Source of the DNA: JBFLVQ01 sp040758525
GTDB lineage: Bacteria > Acidobacteriota > Blastocatellia > Chloracidobacteriales > JADJPF01
Assembly: GCA_040758525.1 (NCBI GenBank)
Contig: JBFLVQ010000292.1
Coordinates: forward strand, 1-10,951
Reading direction: 5' to 3'
DNA: 10,951 bases
Below the pieces are notes generated by a model that ran no database searches, was not told where the DNA came from, and was given only the letters and a program-made list of their open reading frames with translations. The translations under genes were made by a program, and so were the position numbers. Below are positions 6,256-10,951 of this stretch, one piece after another (the first letter of the stretch is position 1; every line of letters starts with the position of its first letter).

Positions 6256-8517
6256 ATGAAAAGCATAAAGCGTAGCCTATCTGTTAGTTTAGGGTTACTG
6301 ATTGCGCTGCTTTTCGCAGCCAATCCTGTTGCCGCCTTGTATGATCAATCTAAAGAAACAATAATTGATTTAACCCACTATAAAATAGAAGCTGAATTAC
6401 TGCCCGATTCACACACTTTGCGAGCTACTACTGCAGTAACCTTTCAAGTTCTCAAATCTACTCAATCAGTGATATTTGAACTGAACGGCTCACTAAAAGT
6501 CTCGCAGGTTAGTACTGAGGATGGGCGAGAACTACAATTTGTACAGGATTCACTTGACCAACTTAATGTGCGCGTCGATCTTGGTAGCCAAGTATCTGCT
6601 GGTCAACAGATCACACTCAAATTCAAATATGAAGGGAATCTTATCTCACCAGATGGGGGCGTATTGCCCAATAAACGGCTTGCCTATATCGGCGCAGAAG
6701 GCTCTTACTTAACTTATGCAGCACGCTGGTTTCCCTTCTACAATTATGCTTCTGACCTAGCTACTTATGAGATCTCGCTAATTACTCCGCCGGATTTCAC
6801 AGTAGTAGGTTTTAGCAGCGAAGAGCGGCAGAGTCGCCCTTATCAACCTGCTCCTCCAGAGGTGCCTACTAACGCTGTACCAACCAAAGCTACCCCGGTC
6901 AAGCCAGTACCATCAAAAGGACCGCAAACTGAACCTCCTAGCAAAACTGCTCCTGGTCGCCCTAAACTTCAACGTGGTAAGAAGCCTGTTAGTGGACAAA
7001 AGTCACTACTAATGCCAGTAGCCTATTTTGCTCCCTCTACACCGGTTACCAGTCAAAGTGAAGAGGCAACGCCAGCTAGCCCACGCAATATACATACTTT
7101 TATAAGCAAAGTCCCTGTATTGGTAGGCACATTTGCAGCCGCGCGTTATTCAGTAAAGACAATTCAGAGCGGCGGCATTGATGTAGAGGTCTATATAAAG
7201 CCAGGCAGCGAATCAGCAAGCGAGAAATTTGGCCAAGATCTCAGCAATGCTGTTAATCTCTATAATTCTCAGTTTGGTCCCTATGCCTTTGGCAAGCGAT
7301 TGGTAATTGCCGAGATCGATAATGAGTCGCTAGAATCTTATACTACTGCGGGGATCACACTACTAGCCGAGAGGATCTTCAAGGAACGGCGTGACTCTTC
7401 TACAGAGATGCTCTATCGTGAGGCAGCTTACCAATGGTGGGGACAGGCAGTAGCATTAAAATCCTTTGATGATGCCTGGATCTCGCAAGGGTTAGCGCAG
7501 TATAGCGCACTACTTGTGTATGAGAGCCAGTCCTCAGAAGGTAGCTTCCGTGACACTGCTCGTGAAGCAATGGAACGTGCGCTTGCTTTTGAATCTCAGA
7601 CTTCTATCACACGAGCACCAATCGAGCTAGATGACCAGTCTGAGGCATATCGTTCAATTGTTCTCTATAAGGGTGCTTTCGTTTATCGTATGCTACGCAA
7701 TTTAATTGGTAGCGAGAAATTTGATGCCATTCTTAAGAGCTATTACACACAGTACCGTGGTCGCCAGGCAAGTATCGATGATTTTGAAGCGTTAATGAGC
7801 AAAGAGGTCGGTCGTGATATGCGCTACTTCTTTGGTCAATGGGTCGATTCTACTGGTGTGCCTGAATTCAAAGCTGACTATCAAATGATTCGTACCAAGG
7901 ATGGTGCCTTCAAAGTACGTGGCACAATTAATCAGGATATAGACTCTTTTAACATGCCGGTTGACTTAGAGCTAGTTTACGAAGGTGGTACAGAGCGCAC
8001 ACAATTTGTTATGGAAGGTAAATCATCAGAATTTACTTTTCTTGCCAAAGGTAGGCCAATCGATATTGTTGTCGATCCAGATAGTAAGTTACTAAAGATC
8101 TCTGATGGTATACGTGTATCTGTAATTGTGCGCCGGGGTATAGAGCATTTCCGCAATGAAGAATATCCAGAAGCAGAACAACAGTTTCAAGCAGCAATTA
8201 AACTGAATCGCAGTAGTTCCTGGGCCTGGTACAATCTAGGACTACTCTATTTTGCACAGAAGAACTTCCAGAAAGCGAATGATACCTTTGCAGAAGCGCT
8301 TGAGCTTGATCTGCAGCCGCGCTGGGTAGAAGTCTGGTCTTATATAAAACGGGGTAACTGTTATGATGCGCTTGGCCAGCGTGAGCGTGCTGTGGCCGAA
8401 TATCAAAAGGCGATTCAAGTAGGTGACAACTACGATCGCGCCCAGGAGGTTGTACAACAATACTTGAGTGCACCCTATCGCCGTAATCAACCTGAACAGA
8501 CTACTAGTACCAAATAG
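6256..8517 (+). CDS. secreted M1-aminopeptidase-like pseudoenzyme with Pro-rich insert and TPR tail
   Basis: A 753-residue protein. A signal peptide (basic KSIKR, hydrophobic core, ANPVAA at about 22-27) sends it across the inner membrane. Residues about 30-190 resemble the M1 N-terminal beta domain (YKIEAELLPDSHTLRATTAV). A Pro/Thr/Lys-rich, low-complexity stretch at about 196-278 is inserted before the catalytic-like domain. There the M1 zinc site HEXXH-X18-E is R388-E-A-A-Y392 followed, at exactly the family spacing, by Q411 in SQGLAQY: both His and the distal Glu are gone, only E389 remains. The GxMEN exopeptidase motif is also unrecognisable (SLESYTTAGI, 358-367). Y471 in LYKGA, the family's catalytic Tyr position, is kept, as are QWWG and the DSTGVPEF region. 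Residues about 626-740 form about three TPR units (EAEQQFQAAIKLN; KANDTFAEALELD; RAVAEYQKAIQVG). Fold assignment is firm; absence of metallopeptidase activity follows from the missing ligands. A binding or scaffold role in the periplasm or on the cell surface is inference. Confidence 0.85.
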   Translation: MKSIKRSLSVSLGLLIALLFAANPVAALYDQSKETIIDLTHYKIEAELLPDSHTLRATTAVTFQVLKSTQSVIFELNGSLKVSQVSTEDGRELQFVQDSLDQLNVRVDLGSQVSAGQQITLKFKYEGNLISPDGGVLPNKRLAYIGAEGSYLTYAARWFPFYNYASDLATYEISLITPPDFTVVGFSSEERQSRPYQPAPPEVPTNAVPTKATPVKPVPSKGPQTEPPSKTAPGRPKLQRGKKPVSGQKSLLMPVAYFAPSTPVTSQSEEATPASPRNIHTFISKVPVLVGTFAAARYSVKTIQSGGIDVEVYIKPGSESASEKFGQDLSNAVNLYNSQFGPYAFGKRLVIAEIDNESLESYTTAGITLLAERIFKERRDSSTEMLYREAAYQWWGQAVALKSFDDAWISQGLAQYSALLVYESQSSEGSFRDTAREAMERALAFESQTSITRAPIELDDQSEAYRSIVLYKGAFVYRMLRNLIGSEKFDAILKSYYTQYRGRQASIDDFEALMSKEVGRDMRYFFGQWVDSTGVPEFKADYQMIRTKDGAFKVRGTINQDIDSFNMPVDLELVYEGGTERTQFVMEGKSSEFTFLAKGRPIDIVVDPDSKLLKISDGIRVSVIVRRGIEHFRNEEYPEAEQQFQAAIKLNRSSSWAWYNLGLLYFAQKNFQKANDTFAEALELDLQPRWVEVWSYIKRGNCYDALGQRERAVAEYQKAIQVGDNYDRAQEVVQQYLSAPYRRNQPEQTTSTK

Positions 8518-8540
8518 CTAAATCCTGCTAATTTCCTACC

Positions 8541-8573
8541 ACAGCGGTACCAATGGACTGTTGATACCGCTGT
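8541..8573 (+). repeat. perfect 9-bp inverted repeat between the M1-like gene and the next gene
   Basis: ACAGCGGTA (8541-8549) and TACCGCTGT (8565-8573) are exact reverse complements with a 15-nt spacer. The element starts 23 nt after the M1-like stop and ends 26 nt before the next start. No T-run follows, so it could be a partial or Rho-assisted terminator, an mRNA-end stabiliser between co-transcribed genes, or an operator. Confidence 0.5.
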
Positions 8574-8586
8574 AGCAAAATATGTT

Positions 8587-8590
8587 GGAG
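8587..8590 (+). promoter_or_regulatory. ribosome binding site favouring the start at 8600
   Basis: GGAG with 9 nt to the ATG at 8600. The in-frame ATG at 8582 lies upstream of this site and has no purine-rich sequence ahead of it, so the shorter product is preferred. Confidence 0.5.
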
Positions 8591-8599
8591 TGTGTGCCA

Positions 8600-9529
8600 A
8601 TGTGTAGACGGGCCTGTATACTTATATTTCTAATATTTCTAACAGGCGTGCTTTGCTGGGCAGTGCGTGCTGCCGAATCGATACAATTAGATAGACTAGA
8701 TGATATTGGTATTCTACGCTTTGTTTTTCCTAATCAACCACTCACTACTGGTGAATCCAAATCAGAGCCAAACACTGCACGACGCTATCAAGTAGGTGAA
8801 GCAACGGATCATTTAACTTCTGTGAACAGTCGTATCATAGGTAAGTTCACACAACCGGATGAGCCAGAATTACTCGCAATTGTAGGAGAAGAGGCAGGTA
8901 GTACCGAGACAGCTACTACTGGATTACATGCCCTGCTGATCAAATTGGATAAAAACAACTCACCATTATTAGTAGCACGCTCGGTGATATTACAGCGCAA
9001 ACTGCCTCCCTTTGGTAATAAGATCTGGCGCCCTGCAGTGGTCACAGATATCGATTTTGATAAGCAGGATGATGTGATAATGGTAGAAGGTGATGCCAAT
9101 ACAGGTGTTGAGCGTTACAGTATCTATCGCTGGGGTGGTAAAGATTTTGTTGCAATTACAGATCATCCTGCACTTACATTGCTCAATTTCTATGCTCATC
9201 TAGATGCCGCTGCGCGTGCTGGCCAAAGTGAGGCTGAAGCAAAATTGACCGAGGCATTTGGTCAGCTCTCAGCAAAGATGCAGGATCAGCAGACAGTTGA
9301 CAGTCTGCGCCGTCGTCTGCAAAATGCTAAAGGGGTCGAGCTTGAAAACTTTAAGGTTATGATTAAGAGTGAGACCAGTGCATTGATACGCCTACAATAC
9401 CGTCTGCTTGGCGAGACCAGTACTACTGCTCAGCAGTTTCAGGGTGATTATCAGATCAGGCGTGGTGGTGCGCGCTGGCAACTTGACTCTGAACGCTTGA
9501 AGGCGGTGAATGGCTCAGCAACGAAATAA
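8600..9529 (+). CDS. secreted protein of unknown function with FG-GAP-like segments
   Basis: A 309-residue protein (315 if ATG 8582 is used) that I do not recognise as a named family. It opens with RR, a hydrophobic core at about 5-22 and a probable signal peptidase I site near VRA-A at 22-25; C19 is not in a proper lipobox. Two segments resemble beta-propeller FG-GAP/VCBS units: IIGKFTQPDEPELLAIVGEE and VTDIDFDKQDDVIMVEGDA, the second with D150, D152, D154 and D158 as a possible calcium loop, followed by YSIYRWGGKDFVAIT, a strand pattern common after such units. A charged helical region (about 205-245) links to a C-terminal beta part ending GDYQIRRGGARWQLDSERL, like the last strand of NTF2/lumazine-type folds. 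The stop overlaps the next ATG by one base, so it is translated with the channel-like gene and probably works with it outside the inner membrane. Function is unknown. Confidence 0.75.
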   Translation: MCRRACILIFLIFLTGVLCWAVRAAESIQLDRLDDIGILRFVFPNQPLTTGESKSEPNTARRYQVGEATDHLTSVNSRIIGKFTQPDEPELLAIVGEEAGSTETATTGLHALLIKLDKNNSPLLVARSVILQRKLPPFGNKIWRPAVVTDIDFDKQDDVIMVEGDANTGVERYSIYRWGGKDFVAITDHPALTLLNFYAHLDAAARAGQSEAEAKLTEAFGQLSAKMQDQQTVDSLRRRLQNAKGVELENFKVMIKSETSALIRLQYRLLGETSTTAQQFQGDYQIRRGGARWQLDSERLKAVNGSATK

Positions 9530-10635
9530 TGTTCCAACAGGGGCCGGCAAAAGCTAGTGTGAGCGATTGCTGGCGGCGATGGCAGCGCCGCTTAAAACGG
9601 CGTTTGATCGCAGAAGGCCGCCATTTACGTATCTTACTACGTGAATTCCGTTATTCACTTTGGATATTGCTGCTAACTTTGATCAGCAGTACAGTACTGT
9701 TGCATTACTATTACCCCAATCCACAGAGGCAGTTCACTTGGGGAGAAGCCTTCTTCCATACACTACATTCAATTGCTGCCTCACCAACAACAGACTATCC
9801 AGCGCAATCGCGTCTTGCTTACCTCTTTCTTGCGCTCCCTGTGATTGGGTTATTGTTACTAGCCGATACCATTGCACGCTTAGGTAGCCTGCTCTTCCAA
9901 CAACGTAGTCAACATAAGGAGTGGCAGATCTTGCTAGCCTCAACCTATTCCAAGCATATTATCGTCTGTGGCCTAGGCCATGTTGGTTACCGCGTTGTGC
10001 AAAACCTACTGCGTAATCATATGGAATGTGTAGTAATAGAGGCACAGGAGAATGTTTTTGTATCAGAAGTGCGTAGCCTAGGTGTACCAGTGATTATTGC
10101 CGATGCGCGTCGTCAGGAAGTACTAGAACAGGCCAATATTGCACAAGCCCATGCGATCATTGTGGCAACCAATGATGATTTAGCCAACCTTGAAGTGGCG
10201 TTAGATGCACGCAGCCTGCGTCCAGATATTCGTGTAGTAATGCGTATGTTTGATGAGAAGTTAGCACGTAAAATTGCTAAAGGCTTTAATATCCAAAGCG
10301 TCTTTAGTACTTCGGCAATTGCTGCGCCGGTCTTTGCTGCCGCTGTTACTGAGCATAATGTGCTCAGTTCGTTTATCTTTAATGATGTGCAATTGCATAC
10401 TATAGAATTTACCATTAATGAGGGAGCACTACTGATTGGCTGGACATTAGATCGACTACGCAGTAGCCTAGAACTCACTATTGCACTCTATCAAGACGCA
10501 ACCACAGTAGATTGGAATCCCAATCCAGATTTCCTACTTAAGCCAGGTGTGAAGCTGCTTATTATTACGACTTCAGAAAGTTTGCGGGAATTGGAAAGGC
10601 TTAATAACGCGCAGGCTGCAACTTCTAGAACCTAG
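9529..10635 (+). CDS. two-TM channel-like protein with cytoplasmic RCK/TrkA-N domain and degenerate pore
   Basis: A 368-residue protein. A strongly basic N-terminus (about 15-42) precedes TM1 (about 43-61), a pore-helix-like stretch (71-84) and TM2 (about 95-116). This is the Ion_trans_2 plus RCK layout of prokaryotic K+ channels. The selectivity filter expected as T-V-G-Y-G-D is instead S85-P-T-T-D-Y90, with no GYG. The cytoplasmic part begins with a clear Rossmann nucleotide-binding motif, CGLGHVG (G148, G150, G153), and an acidic residue after strand two (VVIEA), then IIADARRQEVLEQANI and ATNDDLANLEVALDAR, all typical TrkA-N/RCK_N. A TrkA-C-like region follows (about 275-355: HTIEFTINEGALLIGWTL to VKLLIITT). 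The gene starts inside the stop of the previous one (TAATG), implying translational coupling. It is either a channel of altered selectivity or a non-conducting ligand sensor in the membrane. Family placement is sure; ion transport is not. Confidence 0.87.
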   Translation: MFQQGPAKASVSDCWRRWQRRLKRRLIAEGRHLRILLREFRYSLWILLLTLISSTVLLHYYYPNPQRQFTWGEAFFHTLHSIAASPTTDYPAQSRLAYLFLALPVIGLLLLADTIARLGSLLFQQRSQHKEWQILLASTYSKHIIVCGLGHVGYRVVQNLLRNHMECVVIEAQENVFVSEVRSLGVPVIIADARRQEVLEQANIAQAHAIIVATNDDLANLEVALDARSLRPDIRVVMRMFDEKLARKIAKGFNIQSVFSTSAIAAPVFAAAVTEHNVLSSFIFNDVQLHTIEFTINEGALLIGWTLDRLRSSLELTIALYQDATTVDWNPNPDFLLKPGVKLLIITTSESLRELERLNNAQAATSRT

Positions 10636-10651
10636 TAGCTTCGTGCTACTA
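10633..10651 (+). terminator. hairpin starting on the stop codon of the channel-like gene
   Basis: TAGTAGC (10633-10639) pairs with GCTACTA (10645-10651) over a TTCGT loop; the left arm begins with the TAG stop itself. A compact 7-bp stem with a UUCG-containing loop is a good RNA hairpin, but ACCTATGC follows and not a T-run. It may be a Rho-type or U-less terminator or a 3' stabiliser. Confidence 0.4.
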
Positions 10652-10767
10652 ACCTATGCAAAAGAGCGAGCAGATGCAGAATTAATAAAACAGCTAGAGA
10701 TTGCCAGTGCCCATGAATAATTGTTAATTACTGATGGGTGCCTTGTGCTATGACCGTAAGAACCAAG

Positions 10768-10792
10768 AGTATCGAAAACCCTTATCGATACT
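10768..10792 (+). repeat. perfect 8-bp inverted repeat upstream of the last gene
   Basis: AGTATCGA (10768-10775) and TCGATACT (10785-10792) are exact reverse complements separated by 9 nt. Centre-to-centre spacing of the arms is 17 nt. No T-run follows. It may be a hairpin or a protein-binding operator for the gene at 10907. Confidence 0.4.
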
Positions 10793-10893
10793 ATCAACTT
10801 AGTCATGACAAGCGTGCTTACTTAGGCAATAATTAGCTCAGGCAGATAGTCAGCTACTGAAGTGGTTGGTCACTTACAAATGGCTTTAATGCC

Positions 10894-10898
10894 AGGAG
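10894..10898 (+). promoter_or_regulatory. strong ribosome binding site of the last gene
   Basis: AGGAG with 8 nt to the ATG at 10907, the best Shine-Dalgarno fit near the right edge. It supports a real start there. Confidence 0.65.
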
Positions 10899-10906
10899 TA
10901 GATTTT

Positions 10907-10951
10907 ATGTCACAGACCCAGATTCCTATTGAAGTTGATCAATTGATCACT
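10907..10951 (+). CDS. N-terminal end of an unidentified gene (partial, runs off window)
   Basis: ATG at 10907 opens a frame of 15 codons (MSQTQIPIEVDQLIT) to the window edge. The good ribosome binding site and polar, acidic start suggest a soluble cytoplasmic protein with no signal peptide. Too little remains to name a family. The preceding 271-nt gap suggests its own transcription unit. Confidence 0.6.
   Translation, partial: MSQTQIPIEVDQLIT

Larger units (their letters stand above)
10636..10906 (+). other. intergenic stretch with a short open remnant; no recognisable gene
   Basis: This 271-nt gap holds no gene I can name. A frame running 10634-10720 (TAA at 10718) encodes a helix-like tail, LLTYAKERADAELIKQLEIA from GTG 10643, whose residue mix looks coding, but there is no ribosome binding site. 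In frame it stays open back to 10553, inside the channel-like gene, with no ATG. It could be a decayed gene end, the former continuation of the upstream protein after a frameshift, or chance. The stretch 10721-10906 holds an inverted repeat (10768-10792) and no confident promoter. Confidence 0.4.

Noticed and set aside
10113..10478. 121-codon open frame on the - strand within the RCK region
   Set aside because: It is antisense to a well-supported Rossmann domain, with no ribosome binding site and low-quality composition.
10718..10730. AT-rich dyad TAATT-GTT-AATTA
   Set aside because: Only five AT pairs, so it is weak as a hairpin and expected by chance in an AT-rich gap.
10866..10890. TTGGTC and TTTAAT before the last gene as a promoter
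   Set aside because: Spacing is only 13 nt, too short for a sigma70-type promoter.
10836..10900. TAGCTCAGG resembling a tRNA D-arm
   Set aside because: No TpsiC arm (GGTTCGA-like), no acceptor pairing and no CCA-side structure follow, so this is a chance match.
10936..10949. 14-bp perfect palindrome TGATCAATTGATCA
   Set aside because: It lies inside the first codons of the last gene and is made of two overlapping GATC-type words; coding plus chance explains it, and there is no second copy in the window.

Overview
The window has a dense layout with every supportable gene on the + strand, and it reads as chromosomal DNA of a free-living bacterium. By eye the GC content is moderate, somewhat below half, and codon use looks even across the genes. 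I see no insertion sequence, phage gene, CRISPR array, tRNA or rRNA. Signal peptides, a TPR-bearing secreted protein and the gene mix would fit a Gram-negative phylum. Acidobacteriota is one guess, but the sequence alone does not settle it.

Block A (1-2838) is a housekeeping run. It holds the 3' end of a gene that looks like biosynthetic arginine decarboxylase (speA), a Nudix/metallo-beta-lactamase (MBL) two-domain hydrolase, a 100-residue single-pass membrane protein of unknown function, and recO. The gaps are 45, 3 and about 48 nt, which suggests one transcript. Block B (2859-5571) is ppdK (pyruvate, phosphate dikinase) with its own promoter candidate and a good ribosome binding site. Block C (5623-6103) is a stand-alone CheY-like response regulator behind a near-consensus promoter.

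Block D (6196-10635) is the least ordinary part and has an extended -10 promoter candidate. It encodes a secreted M1-aminopeptidase-like protein in which all three zinc ligands are replaced (a pseudoenzyme), with a Pro-rich insert and C-terminal TPRs. Next come a secreted protein with FG-GAP-like segments and, overlapping it by one base (TAATG), a two-TM channel-like protein with an RCK/TrkA-N domain but no recognisable TVGYG selectivity filter. Two of the three proteins keep the fold of a known family and lack its key functional motif. Together they may form an envelope sensing or scaffolding unit, but that is inference. The last 316 bases hold inverted repeats, a short open remnant and the first 15 codons of another gene with a strong ribosome binding site.

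A recurring regulatory pattern is visible. Genes end in hairpins without a downstream U-tract, and in two places (2829-2887 and 5601-5651) the last base of the hairpin is the first base of a -35 hexamer for the next gene.
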